A stretch of DNA of 64,000 nt from Geosporobacter ferrireducens (GTDB lineage Bacteria; Bacillota; Clostridia; Peptostreptococcales; Thermotaleaceae): contig NZ_CP017269.1 of NCBI RefSeq assembly GCF_001750685.1, positions 5,621,416 to 5,685,415 on the forward strand, read 5' to 3'. Position 1 is the first letter of the stretch. Each line of letters starts with the position of its first letter. Positions 8,598 to 17,545 of the stretch are shown one piece after another. A program made the position numbers and the translations under genes. A model generated the notes under the pieces. The model was not told the DNA's origin, made no database searches, and saw nothing but the letters and a program-made list of their open reading frames with translations.

Positions 8598-9224
8598 ATG
8601 GTAAGATTATCTAAAAGAGAATACATTATCATTGGTGCTTTAGCGGCCTGCATGATCTTCTTTATGATCGGAAAACATATATTATTGAGATCTCAAAAAC
8701 CAACCATCGAATTCTATCAAGATCAAGCAATTGAGGGTTCCAATATTGTAGAAACAGACGCAAATGAACCGGAGCAGGAGCGGGAACGGTTTATCATAGT
8801 AGATATATGCGGTGCAGTACAACAACCAGGGGTAGTCAAATTAAAGGAAGGCGGCAGAATCATTGATGCAGTAGAAATTGCAGGAGGTTTATTGCCCACA
8901 GCAGATAGACGACAAGTTAATTTAGCAAGAATCCTTGAGGATGGAGAACAAGTATATATTCCTGAAGCCGGGGAAATTGAGTATACAGCTAATGTAGAAG
9001 TCCAGCAGGAAAATTTATCTGCACAAAATGGAAAAACCAATATTAATACAGCGACACAAGCAGAGTTAGAAGCTCTAAACGGTATTGGAAAGGTACTAGC
9101 TGAAAGAATTCTTCAATATAGAAATGAAAAGGGAAAATTTAAGACCATTGATGAGATTAAAAATGTTTCTGGAATTGGTGATAAAAAATTTGAAGGAATA
9201 AAAGATTATATTTCAGTACGCTGA
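8598..9224 (+). CDS. ComEA-like DNA-binding protein (SLBB plus helix-hairpin-helix)
   Basis: A membrane-anchored DNA-binding protein like the DNA receptor of natural transformation. An N-terminal membrane segment (IIIGALAACMIFFMIG) is followed by an acidic linker, an SLBB domain (VDICGAVQQPGVVKLKEGGR) and a C-terminal double HhH region (NTATQAELEALNGIGKVLA and VSGIGDKKFEGIKDYI). ATG 8598 is chosen because AAAGGAG lies about eight bases upstream; a TTG at 8568 is too close to its AGGAG. No comEC or comEB is adjacent, so a transformation role is not proven by context. Confidence 0.88.
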   Translation: MVRLSKREYIIIGALAACMIFFMIGKHILLRSQKPTIEFYQDQAIEGSNIVETDANEPEQERERFIIVDICGAVQQPGVVKLKEGGRIIDAVEIAGGLLPTADRRQVNLARILEDGEQVYIPEAGEIEYTANVEVQQENLSAQNGKTNINTATQAELEALNGIGKVLAERILQYRNEKGKFKTIDEIKNVSGIGDKKFEGIKDYISVR

Positions 9225-9284
9225 TTGAAAAAAGATGACATTGATTCTTGCACTATGTTATGATGGTGTGGAGGTGATGGTAAA

Positions 9285-10331
9285 ATGATGAATATTCAAC
9301 ATAAAAAATTAACCGAAATGTCGAGAACATCAGGATGAGCTGCAAAAATAGGTCCTGAGACCTTGGCACAAGTTTTGTGCCATTTACCGAAAATTAAAAA
9401 TGAAAAACTGATCGTCGGACTTGATACTTCAGACGATGCGGCTGTGTATCGACTAAATGAAGAAACTGCAATTATACAAACTTTGGATTTTTTCACCCCA
9501 GTAGTAGACGATCCTTATATGTATGGACAGATTGCTGCTGCCAATTCCTTAAGTGATGTTTATGCAATGGGCGGAGAACCGATTATGGCAATGAATATAG
9601 TATGCTTTCCTACTTGTTTACCTTTAGATATATTGACACAAATTCTTAAAGGCGGTGCAGATAAGGTAGCGGAAGCAGGGGCATTGTTGGTAGGCGGACA
9701 CAGTGTAGATGATAATGAACCAAAATATGGACTTTCTGTAACAGGTTTGGTTCACCCATTAAAGGTAGTAAGCAATGCCGGTGCAAGGCCAGGGGATATC
9801 TTGTTTTTAACAAAGCCCTTAGGCACAGGGATATTAAATACAGCTTTAAAAGCTGAAATGCTGACGGACAAACAAATAAGTACGCTAATGCAGAGTATGG
9901 CTGCGCTGAACAATCATGCCGCTAAAGCAATGCAAAGAGTTGGCGCAAATGGATGCACAGATATTACCGGTTTTGGATTCATTGGCCACGCCTATGAAAT
10001 GGCAAAAGCCAGTGCTGTTTCTTTAATTATAGAAAGTGAGAAAATTCCCATTATGGAAGGAGCTGTACAATACGCTGAAATGGGATTGATTCCCGCAGGT
10101 ACCTATGCAAATAAAAAATATATCGAAGAAAAAGTGCATATGAGCCAAAATCTATCTCAAGTGATGGAAGATATTTTGTATGATCCACAAACTTCTGGAG
10201 GTTTATTAATCGCGGTTGACAAGGAAAACGCATCGGCTTTAGCAGATCTTTTAAAGGATTCTCTAGATTTACCTTTTGCGATTGTTGGAGAGGTTGTTAC
10301 AAAAAAACAATGGGATATTATCATACGATAA
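9285..10331 (+). CDS. selD: Selenide, water dikinase SelD, itself a selenoprotein (Sec at codon 18)
   Basis: Makes selenophosphate from selenide and ATP. The reading frame runs from ATG 9285 through an in-frame TGA at 9336-9338. The local context MSRTSG-U-AAKIGPETLAQVL matches the SelD active-site loop where Cys or Sec sits, so this TGA is read as selenocysteine (codon 18). The protein is 348 residues, normal for SelD. Later motifs are DDAAVYRL, DVYAMGG, VGGHSVDD and FGFIGHAYEM. A start at TTG 9363 would remove the catalytic loop. A SECIS-like hairpin follows the TGA. selA and selB are downstream. Confidence 0.95.
9336..9381 (+). promoter_or_regulatory. UGA(Sec) codon and candidate bacterial SECIS hairpin
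   Basis: TGA at 9336-9338 is followed at 9365-9381 by a perfect seven-pair hairpin GGCACAA-GTT-TTGTGCC. Its loop starts with GT 34 bases after the TGA, within the distance known for bacterial SECIS elements recognised by SelB. A smaller hairpin GGTC-CTGA-GACC lies between. The structure was inferred by eye. Confidence 0.7.
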
Positions 10332-10361
10332 ATAAAGCACTGAAAACAGTGCTTTATTTAT
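10330..10361 (+). terminator. Intrinsic terminator after selD
   Basis: AATAAAGCACTG (10331-10342), loop AAAA, and CAGTGCTTTATT (10347-10358) form a perfect 12-pair stem that merges with the stop codon. selA must therefore have its own promoter or rely on readthrough; TATAAT at 10410-10415 is a possible -10 for it. Confidence 0.85.
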
Positions 10362-10476
10362 TCAATCCTGTCTTTGGAATCATACTTTTTTCAAAATATG
10401 ATTTTGTGTTATAATTTTTATCGAATATAGGTAATACTTGAGAACAGTAAAATATAAGGAATATGGAGTGATTTGT

Positions 10477-11886
10477 GTGCTGCATAAGAAAGATTTATTC
10501 TGTCTAATACCGAAGGTAGATGAATTGCTTAATGAAGGAAGAATACATTTACTATTTGAAAGATTTCCGAGGACAATTATCGTAGATACAGTCAGAGCTT
10601 GTATTGAAGAGATACGACAAGAGATTATTGGATTAAATAATGAAGAAATAGATTGCTATTGTCTTGATGAAGACAGGCTGATTCAACGAATCGCTCATCA
10701 GGTTGAAAGTGCATACAGTATGAACTTAAAGAGGGTGATCAATGCTACGGGTGTAGTCATACATACAAATTTAGGACGTTCTCTGCTGAGTGATGAAATC
10801 AGGGACGAGGTTTGGAATACAGCTGTAAACTATTCTACTCTGGAATTTAATGTAGAAACAGGTTCCCGCGGTTCCCGTTATACACATGTGGAAGGAATTC
10901 TATCCAAGCTTTGCGGATCAGAAGCCGCCATGGTCGTTAACAACAATGCCGCTGCAGTGTTATTGGTACTAGGAGCTATAGCTAAAAACAAAGAAGTAAT
11001 TGTATCTAGAGGACAACTGGTAGAAATCGGCGGCTCATTCCGTATTCCGGAAGTTATGGAACAGAGTGGTGCCCGTCTAAAAGAAGTGGGTACCACAAAT
11101 AAAACCCATCTGTTAGACTATGAGAGAGCCATTCATGAGGAAACAGCAGCATTGCTAAAGGTACATACGAGCAATTATAAAATACTAGGTTTTACACAGG
11201 AAGTTTTATTATCAGATATGGTTGCATTAGGAGAAAAATATAACATACCAGTAGTTGAAGATATCGGCAGCGGTACTTTGATTGATTTTTCTAAATATGG
11301 ATTAGCGAAAGAACCTACCGTTCAGGAGAGTATTGCTGAGGGGGCAGATATTGTTACTTTTAGCGGGGATAAACTATTAGGGGGACCTCAGGCAGGAATC
11401 ATTGTTGGTAAAAAGAAATATATAGATATTATGAAGAAAAATCCGCTGACAAGGGCTTTGCGAGTAGATAAGCTTACTTTAGCAGCTTTAGAAGCAACAT
11501 TGAGACTCTATCTGGATGAAAAAAGTGCCATTAGGAAAATTCCAACCCTGCATATGTTAACGATGCCATTTCAAGAAATTGAGGAAAAAGCGAAACTCTT
11601 TCTGCACAGTATAAAGCAATTAGACTTGAAACATGATGTAAGAATTGAAAGAGGGGTATCTCAAGTAGGGGGTGGCGCTATGCCGTTAGAAGAATTACCT
11701 ACTCTTTTAATTGCTCTAAAGCCCTTAGATAAGTCCGTAAATCAAATAGAAAATGAATTGAGAAATAGGAGCATTCCTATTATAGCTAGAATCAGTGATG
11801 ATCATTTACTATTTGACTGTCGAACCATAAAGAGAGAGGAATTCGATATAGTGTTAGAAGCTTTTGCCGATATTTTGAGGACTTAA
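10477..11886 (+). CDS. selA: L-seryl-tRNA(Sec) selenium transferase SelA
   Basis: A PLP enzyme that converts seryl-tRNA(Sec) to selenocysteinyl-tRNA(Sec) using selenophosphate. Visible marks are RVINATGVVIHTNLGRSLL, VNNNAAAVLLVLGA, EDIGSGTL and the PLP lysine region TFSGDKLLGGPQAGIIVG. GTG 10477 (469 residues) is preferred because GGAG at 10465-10468 is eight bases upstream and the protein then begins at the usual SelA N-terminus. An in-frame TTG at 10438 would add 13 residues. selB follows after 13 bases. Confidence 0.94.
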   Translation: MLHKKDLFCLIPKVDELLNEGRIHLLFERFPRTIIVDTVRACIEEIRQEIIGLNNEEIDCYCLDEDRLIQRIAHQVESAYSMNLKRVINATGVVIHTNLGRSLLSDEIRDEVWNTAVNYSTLEFNVETGSRGSRYTHVEGILSKLCGSEAAMVVNNNAAAVLLVLGAIAKNKEVIVSRGQLVEIGGSFRIPEVMEQSGARLKEVGTTNKTHLLDYERAIHEETAALLKVHTSNYKILGFTQEVLLSDMVALGEKYNIPVVEDIGSGTLIDFSKYGLAKEPTVQESIAEGADIVTFSGDKLLGGPQAGIIVGKKKYIDIMKKNPLTRALRVDKLTLAALEATLRLYLDEKSAIRKIPTLHMLTMPFQEIEEKAKLFLHSIKQLDLKHDVRIERGVSQVGGGAMPLEELPTLLIALKPLDKSVNQIENELRNRSIPIIARISDDHLLFDCRTIKREEFDIVLEAFADILRT

Positions 11887-11899
11887 AGGGGAGATCAAA

Positions 11900-13795
11900 A
11901 TGAAGAATGTAATTGTAGGGACTGCAGGTCATATTGACCATGGTAAGACAACATTAATTAAAGCCCTTACGGGTACAGATACAGACCGTTTATTAGAAGA
12001 GAAGAAGCGAGGCATTACCATTGATTTAGGTTTTACCCATTTTGACCTGCCTAGCGGCAGGCGGGCAGGGATTATTGATGTGCCAGGTCATGAAAAATTC
12101 ATAAAAAACATGTTGGCCGGGGTTGGCGGAATCGATATTGTACTTTTGGTTATCGCTGCAGATGAAGGCTTTATGCCGCAAACCCAAGAACATTTGGATA
12201 TTTTAACTATATTAGAAGTTAAAAAAGGCATTATTGTGCTAACGAAGGTAGATCTTGTGGACCCAGAATGGTTAAGTTTGGTACAAGAAGAAATTCGTGA
12301 AAAAGTAAAAGATACCTTTTTAAGAGATGCTCCCATGCTTGCAGTATCTTCAACGCAAGGGCAGGGTTTAAAAGAACTGGTTGAAAGAATCGATTTTTAT
12401 ACAGAAGAAACTGAGGAGAAAAATACATCTATACCTTTTCGACTCCCGGTTGACAGAGTTTTTACAATGTCTGGTTTTGGTACGGTGATAACAGGAACAC
12501 TCATTGAGGGTAGTGTCCATGAGGGGGATCAAATGACTATATATCCTCAAGAATTAACAGCTAAAGTAAGAAATCTTCACGTGCACGGTAAAAAAGTAGA
12601 ATCTGCCTATGCAGGACAGCGTGTAGCGATTAACCTATCAGGGGTTAAAAAAGAAGATATACTAAGAGGAAATGTTGCTGCTGAACAGAATTCCATGAAA
12701 GAAACCATGATGCTTGATGTCAAGCTAAATATGCTCAAACATGCAGAGCGGATCATCGACAATCGAGATCGTCTCCGTTTATATCATGGTACAGCTGAAG
12801 TGCTTTGTAGAGTCGTATTACTGGACCGCGAAGAAATTAAGCCTGGAGAAAGTTGTTATGCCCAGCTAAGATTAGAGGAATCCATTGTAGCGAAGAGAGG
12901 TGACCACTTTGTAATTCGCTTTTACTCTCCCATGGAGACCCTTGGAGGCGGAGTTATTTTAGAACCAAATCCTATAAAACATAAACGGTTCAAAGCAGAC
13001 ACCTTAGAAGAATTAAAAGTAAAGGAAGAGGGCAGCCCCGAACAAATCCTGGAGAAAGTAATTTTACGTTTTAATGATGCCTTTGCAAACATAGGTTTTT
13101 ATGCAACACAAACTGGATTGAGTGAAAATACAATACTGGCTATCGTAGATAAACTAACAGAAAAAGGAATCATCAGAAAATTTTCCGGTACAGTACCAGT
13201 CCACATTGATTATCTTACAAAGCTGGAAGATTCTATAATTAAAGTACTTCAAAATTACCATAATAGTAATCCATTAAAAATAGGCATGGGTAAAGAAGAA
13301 TTGAGAAATAAGCTAAAGATTAAAATAAAAGGAAAATTATATGATGAATTGCTAGAGCATTTTGAAAACAACCAAATCATTCGATTGCATAATAATTTCA
13401 CAGCTCTGGCTGATTTTGAGGTTAAGTACTCACCGGAACAATTAGTAATTTTAGAAGAAATAGACCGATTGTACTTAGAAAGGGAATTTCAAACACCAGC
13501 ACCTGAAGATTTTCTAAATAGTAAAAAAAATGAGCAAAAATACAGAGAAGTATTAGAAGCGCTTATTGAAAAGAAACAACTTATCAAAATCAATGAGGAT
13601 ATCCTATTGCATGTAGAAAATTATGAGAAAGCAAAAGAAATGTTAAAGCAGTTTATAAAAGAAAATGGACAAATAACCCTTTCGGAATTCAGAGACCTGA
13701 TTCATACTACCAGAAAATATGCACTGCCATTGATCGAAAACTTCGATCAAAATAAAATAACGAAAAGAATTGATGAAAAGAGGGTATTATATTAG
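11900..13795 (+). CDS. selB: Selenocysteine-specific elongation factor SelB
   Basis: Delivers Sec-tRNA(Sec) to ribosomes stalled at UGA by binding the SECIS hairpin. The 631-residue protein has an EF-Tu-like GTPase domain: G1 GTAGHIDHGKTTL, switch region KKRGITIDLGFTHF, G3 DVPGHEKF, G4 TKVD. Beta-barrel domains follow (FTMSGFGTVITGTL), then a long C-terminal winged-helix region from about residue 375 that binds mRNA. Length is normal. A good GGGGAG site precedes ATG. A terminator directly follows, so the two-component genes downstream are a separate unit. Confidence 0.95.
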   Translation: MKNVIVGTAGHIDHGKTTLIKALTGTDTDRLLEEKKRGITIDLGFTHFDLPSGRRAGIIDVPGHEKFIKNMLAGVGGIDIVLLVIAADEGFMPQTQEHLDILTILEVKKGIIVLTKVDLVDPEWLSLVQEEIREKVKDTFLRDAPMLAVSSTQGQGLKELVERIDFYTEETEEKNTSIPFRLPVDRVFTMSGFGTVITGTLIEGSVHEGDQMTIYPQELTAKVRNLHVHGKKVESAYAGQRVAINLSGVKKEDILRGNVAAEQNSMKETMMLDVKLNMLKHAERIIDNRDRLRLYHGTAEVLCRVVLLDREEIKPGESCYAQLRLEESIVAKRGDHFVIRFYSPMETLGGGVILEPNPIKHKRFKADTLEELKVKEEGSPEQILEKVILRFNDAFANIGFYATQTGLSENTILAIVDKLTEKGIIRKFSGTVPVHIDYLTKLEDSIIKVLQNYHNSNPLKIGMGKEELRNKLKIKIKGKLYDELLEHFENNQIIRLHNNFTALADFEVKYSPEQLVILEEIDRLYLEREFQTPAPEDFLNSKKNEQKYREVLEALIEKKQLIKINEDILLHVENYEKAKEMLKQFIKENGQITLSEFRDLIHTTRKYALPLIENFDQNKITKRIDEKRVLY

Positions 13796-13820
13796 CTGTA
13801 GAAGAACTACAGCTTTTTTC
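13794..13820 (+). terminator. Intrinsic terminator after selB
   Basis: AGCTGTAG (13794-13801) and CTACAGCT (13807-13814) form a perfect eight-pair stem followed by a T run; it overlaps the selB stop codon. Confidence 0.9.
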
Positions 13821-13960
13821 TTGCAAAAAAAAAGAAAAAACAGTATGATTAAAATAACGAATACTGTTACAAATTGTAAAATTTTTGTTTGAAGAGGATA
13901 CATTTTAAAGGTGACTTTTTTATTCCAAAAAAGGAATAATATATATTAAGAGGTGATTAA

Positions 13961-14650
13961 ATGACCTACAAAATATTAATCGTTGATGATGAACCAATTT
14001 TGTTAAAAGGTTTAAAATATAGTCTTGAACAAGAATCCTATCAGATCGAGACTGCTGAGGACGGCAAAGAGGCGCTAAAAAAGGCAACGGAAGATATCTT
14101 TGATTTGATTATATTGGACTTAATGCTTCCTGAGATAGATGGACTGGAAGTTTGTAAAAAAATTAGAGAACAATCCATGGTACCCATTATCATGCTCACT
14201 GCCAAAGGAGAGGATACCAGTAAAATATTAGGGCTAGAGTATGGTGCTGATGATTATTTAACGAAGCCATTTAATATTTTAGAGTTGAAGGCAAGAATCA
14301 AAGCGATCTTTAGAAGGGTACAAAATACAGAACATGTTTCACCGACTAGTGTTATAAAAATTGAGGATTTTACTATTAATACGCTAGGAAGAAAAGTAAT
14401 ATTTCGGAATGAAGAAATCAACCTTACCGCTAAAGAGTTTGATTTGCTGCTTTTGCTGACTTCAAACCCAGGTAAAATATACAGTAGAGAAGAACTTCTG
14501 GAGATTATATGGGGATATGAGTATTTTGGTGATTTAAGAACGGTAGATGTTCATGTTAGGAGACTGAGAGAAAAGATTGAAAAAAATTCTAGCCAACCGG
14601 AATACATACTTACCAAGTGGGGAGTTGGTTACTATTTTCGGGCAAAATAG
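13961..14650 (+). CDS. OmpR/PhoB-family response regulator
   Basis: A 229-residue two-component output protein. The receiver domain begins ILIVDDEPIL (acidic pair), has the phospho-acceptor Asp in LIILDLMLPEIDGLE (about residue 54) and the conserved Lys in DDYLTKPFN. The C-terminal half is a winged helix (NLTAKEFDLLLLLTSNPG, SREELLEIIWGY, VDVHVRRLREKIE). It overlaps the partner kinase gene and most resembles PhoP/WalR-type pairs, but target genes cannot be read from the sequence. Confidence 0.93.
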   Translation: MTYKILIVDDEPILLKGLKYSLEQESYQIETAEDGKEALKKATEDIFDLIILDLMLPEIDGLEVCKKIREQSMVPIIMLTAKGEDTSKILGLEYGADDYLTKPFNILELKARIKAIFRRVQNTEHVSPTSVIKIEDFTINTLGRKVIFRNEEINLTAKEFDLLLLLTSNPGKIYSREELLEIIWGYEYFGDLRTVDVHVRRLREKIEKNSSQPEYILTKWGVGYYFRAK

Positions 14651-16070
14651 AAGATTTATTAGCATTAGTTGGAAACTGGTTTCCACCTATTTATTATTGA
14701 TTATCCTGACGCTATTATTGATCAACTCTTTTATCAGCGAAAGTATGCGTATCAACTATGTGACAGAAAAAAAGATGAATTTATTAGCGCAGGGAAATAT
14801 TATAGCCGATCGCATTATCAGTCCTATCCGGGAATTCAATGAGAATGATGATTACGAGCCTTTAGTTGATTTAATGAAGCGATTCAGTAAAGAGATAAAA
14901 TCGAGAGTTATGTTATTAAATAAAGAAGGAATTGTAATCAGTGACTCTTATGATGTATTAACGGGGCAGAAATTAGATCACTTGGAAGTTCAAGAAGCCC
15001 TGCAAGGTAAAAGCAACGCCAGATTACACAATCTAAAAAAGTATGGAAGAACGATTTATGTGGCAGTACCAGTTTTTCTTGGAAGGGAAATCCAGGGGGT
15101 AGTTTTAATATCTTCCTCAGTAGAGGAAATCCATCAAAATATTGCACGTACAATGAAAAGATTTGCTTTGCTATCACTGCTAAGTATTTTCATTACTGGA
15201 CTCATCAGTTTTATATTTGCTAAAGTTATTTCTTCTCCTATAGAAAAACTTACTGATAGGATTAATAAGATGCATCAAGGAAATTTAGAACAAAAAGTAG
15301 AAGTCACAGGCAACGACGAACTTAGTAATCTCGGAAATGCTTTTAACTTAATGACTACAAAGCTTGCACTGGTAGAACAACAGCGAAAGGATTTTGTAGC
15401 AAATGTATCTCATGAACTCAAAACGCCTTTGAGTGCAATTAAAATTTTGTCTGAATCACTACTGCATCAGAACCAAGCTGATGTAAGTATTTATAGAGAA
15501 TTTCTCAAGGATATTGATTCGGAAGTAGATCGATTAAACCGAATTATAGAAAATCTTCTGCGGCTGGTTGATTTGGGCAAGAACAGCCTAGAACTGGATT
15601 ATCAAGTAACATATGTTAATTACCTCATAGAAAACCTTATCCGAAATTTGAAGCCTTTGGCAGATAAGAAAAACATATCGATTACTTTCACAGAAACTGA
15701 AAAAATACAGATTAAATTAGATCAAATCAAAATCCAGCAGGCGTTGATCAATATCATATCCAATGGGATTAAATATACTCCTGCGGGCGGCAAGGTAGAT
15801 ATATTTTTATACTCTGAGTACGAAGATGTTGTGATAAAAATTGAAGATAATGGCATTGGAATACCTAAAGAAAGCTTGCCTCATATTTTTGAGCGGTTTT
15901 ATCGTGTAGATAAAGCAAGAGCAAGAAGCACAGGCGGAACAGGTTTAGGTTTATCAATATCACAACAAATTATTGGACTCCATCAAGGCAGTATTAGCGT
16001 TGACAGTGAGTTAGGAAAAGGTACGATATTCTATATCAAGCTCCCCAAAAGCATTGGAATGGGCAATTAA
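14625..16070 (+). CDS. Membrane sensor histidine kinase
   Basis: The partner of the preceding response regulator. Two membrane segments (LLLIILTLLLINSFI and LLSLLSIFITGLISFIFA) enclose an extracytoplasmic sensor region of about 140 residues. HAMP (SSPIEKLTDRINKM), HisKA with phospho-His in NVSHELKTPLSAI, and HATPase_c with N, G1 and G2 boxes (IEDNGIGIP, GGTGLGLSI) follow. The start is unresolved: TTG 14625 overlaps the regulator gene by 26 bases with a poorly spaced GGGGAG, and TTG 14577 is also open. The domain order is PhoR/WalK-like without a PAS domain that I can see. Confidence 0.9.
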   Translation: MVTIFGQNRRFISISWKLVSTYLLLIILTLLLINSFISESMRINYVTEKKMNLLAQGNIIADRIISPIREFNENDDYEPLVDLMKRFSKEIKSRVMLLNKEGIVISDSYDVLTGQKLDHLEVQEALQGKSNARLHNLKKYGRTIYVAVPVFLGREIQGVVLISSSVEEIHQNIARTMKRFALLSLLSIFITGLISFIFAKVISSPIEKLTDRINKMHQGNLEQKVEVTGNDELSNLGNAFNLMTTKLALVEQQRKDFVANVSHELKTPLSAIKILSESLLHQNQADVSIYREFLKDIDSEVDRLNRIIENLLRLVDLGKNSLELDYQVTYVNYLIENLIRNLKPLADKKNISITFTETEKIQIKLDQIKIQQALINIISNGIKYTPAGGKVDIFLYSEYEDVVIKIEDNGIGIPKESLPHIFERFYRVDKARARSTGGTGLGLSISQQIIGLHQGSISVDSELGKGTIFYIKLPKSIGMGN

Positions 16071-16096
16071 TACAGTCACTAGAGGAGGGAATAGGA

Positions 16097-16969
16097 TTGA
16101 GAATACTTTATAAAGTATTACTCTTATTACTCATAATCGTTACATTTGGATATGGATTTTATAGTTTAAGAAATGATGTAGATCCAGCTAAAAACCAGCC
16201 CCCGATACCACCCATACCGGACAAAACAAAATATGAGCTAAATCTTTATTTTGGAAGCCCTGATTACAAACGGCTCGTAATTGAAAAACGGGTAATTGTT
16301 TCAGAAGAGCTTTCTGAAGAAAAAGTAATTATGGAAGAGTTAATAAAGGGGCCAAGAAACAAAATACTGAAAGTATCCATTCCCCCGGAGACAAAACTCC
16401 TGTCTGTAAACACCACTGATGGGATTTGTTATGTTAATCTTTCAAATGAATTCTTAAATACCTATAGATGGTCTCAACAAATGAATGAGGCAATAACGAT
16501 TTGGTCTATTGTAAATTCCTTGACAGAACTCAATGAGATTCAGGGCGTACAAATATTGGTAGAGGGGAATAAAGTGGATGTAATAGAAAAATACTACTCT
16601 TTAAAACAGCCCTATTTCCGTAATGAGGAGCTTCTAAAAAGAGAAGCCCTTACACCTTATGAAACCTATAACCTTTTTCTAGATCATTTGAAAAATACGA
16701 ATTATAATGCGGCTTACGAAATGATAGAAAGTGATAGTAAAAAACGAATTGATTTCGTTAAATTCCGGTTGATAATGGGAAACTATGCGCGAGAATTAAA
16801 AGGTTACGAAATCGCAAGGTACCAAACACAAAAATATTCAAAAGAAATGGTGTTGGTCATAACCTATCAGAAAAAAAAGACCAATATTTCCAGTGTTGAA
16901 GACGAATTGGTTGAGTATTGGAAGTTGATATATGAAAATAATGATTGGAAGATTGTGCTTCCAATCTGA
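16097..16969 (+). CDS. GerMN-domain membrane-anchored protein
   Basis: A 290-residue exported or anchored protein of unknown exact role. The N-terminus is a signal anchor (VLLLLLIIVTFGYGFYSL). Residues about 45-165 resemble a GerMN domain (YELNLYFGSPDY, IMEELIKGPRN, YVNLSNEFLNTY, EAITIWSIVNSLTEL), seen in spore germination protein GerM and in lipoproteins beside two-component systems. The last 100 residues may be an NTF2-like or DUF4878-type domain. TTG 16097 is used because AGGAGG lies eight bases upstream. It follows the kinase gene by 26 bases, so it is probably in the same operon. Confidence 0.8.
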   Translation: MRILYKVLLLLLIIVTFGYGFYSLRNDVDPAKNQPPIPPIPDKTKYELNLYFGSPDYKRLVIEKRVIVSEELSEEKVIMEELIKGPRNKILKVSIPPETKLLSVNTTDGICYVNLSNEFLNTYRWSQQMNEAITIWSIVNSLTELNEIQGVQILVEGNKVDVIEKYYSLKQPYFRNEELLKREALTPYETYNLFLDHLKNTNYNAAYEMIESDSKKRIDFVKFRLIMGNYARELKGYEIARYQTQKYSKEMVLVITYQKKKTNISSVEDELVEYWKLIYENNDWKIVLPI

Positions 16970-17001
16970 TTCGGTAAGTTAAAATATTTTGTATAAATGC
17001 C

Positions 17002-17030
17002 TTGTGCTGGGTGACATTATATTGTATAAT
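17002..17030 (+). promoter_or_regulatory. Host promoter of the original selC gene
   Basis: TTGTGC (17002-17007), a 17-base spacer, and TATAAT (17025-17030) lie just upstream of the truncated tRNA-Sec. This is the original host selC promoter, now driving only the 5' tRNA half and island sequence. Confidence 0.7.
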
Positions 17031-17057
17031 TTCTATTGTATCTCGTAACAATTTCAA

Positions 17058-17096
17058 GGGAGTAGATGGTGGCTGGTGTTGCCTCTGGTCTTCAAA
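17058..17096 (+). pseudogene. selC: 5' half of the host tRNA-Sec gene, interrupted in the anticodon loop
   Basis: Bases 17058-17096 match the first 39 bases of the intact tRNA-Sec at 38877: acceptor strand GGGAGTAG, a six-pair D stem (GGTGGC/GTTGCC) with loop TGGT, then CTGGT-CTTCAAA of the anticodon arm. After CTTCAAA the sequence changes to TCTTG, which cannot close the anticodon stem, and no variable arm, T arm or CCA follows. This is the host 5' part left behind when the island inserted. The D stem differs from the intact copy by changes that preserve pairing. Confidence 0.9.
17082..17096 (+). repeat. Left attachment core (attL)
   Basis: CCTCTGGTCTTCAAA, identical to 38901-38915. It covers the 5' strand of the anticodon stem and most of the loop, a usual crossover place for tyrosine recombinases that use tRNA genes. 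Directly inside, AGTTTTTAG and AGTTTTAG (17108-17116, 17119-17126) resemble a similar pair near the right end (38729-38746) and may be integrase arm sites. Confidence 0.85.
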
Positions 17097-17161
17097 TCTT
17101 GTGAAGTAGTTTTTAGGTAGTTTTAGAAAAAGCTAAATAGGTTTAGGAAATAAAGAATATT

Positions 17162-17208
17162 AGCCATTTAAGACGATTCCAGTTTTAAATGGCTTTCGTT
17201 GTTTTTTG
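17162..17208 (+). terminator. Terminator inside the left island end
   Basis: AGCCATTTAA (17162-17171) pairs with TTAAATGGCT (17185-17194), followed by a T-rich tract. It would end the transcript of the truncated tRNA. The rest of the 449-base interval to the first island gene is AT-rich, apart from an unusual GC-rich patch at about 17224-17270 (GGCGGCGGCGG). A similar patch, sharing CGGCGGCGG, occurs near the right end at 38772-38800. Confidence 0.75.
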
Positions 17209-17545
17209 ATATTTTTAGATAACTGGGCGGTGAGGCGGCGGCGGTGACGGAATTGTCGACGGCGAAGTACACTAGCTTTAATAGAGTTAATCTTATCATA
17301 AACTACTGTGGTTTATTAGAAATAACATTGAGATAAGTGGCTTATTAAAGGTCTTTTTTCGACTTTTTTGATAGTGAAATTTGAAGTGTCTGTTTTAAGT
17401 GTAATGTAATAGTAGAATAATCGACGTAAAAATTTTGGAGAAGATTGTTGATTAAATAAAGGAATATAGATAATTATGAAGAAATTAAAAATATAAAAGC
17501 TATAAGACAAAGGTTATTATAGAATTAATGAATGGGGGGATAAAG

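Noticed and set aside
9363..10331. SelD starting at TTG 9363
   Set aside because: It would lack the catalytic Sec loop; the ATG at 9285 with readthrough of TGA gives a complete SelD.
17058..17110. Second functional tRNA-Sec at the left junction
   Set aside because: The 3' strand of the anticodon stem, the variable arm, T arm and acceptor 3' strand are all missing.
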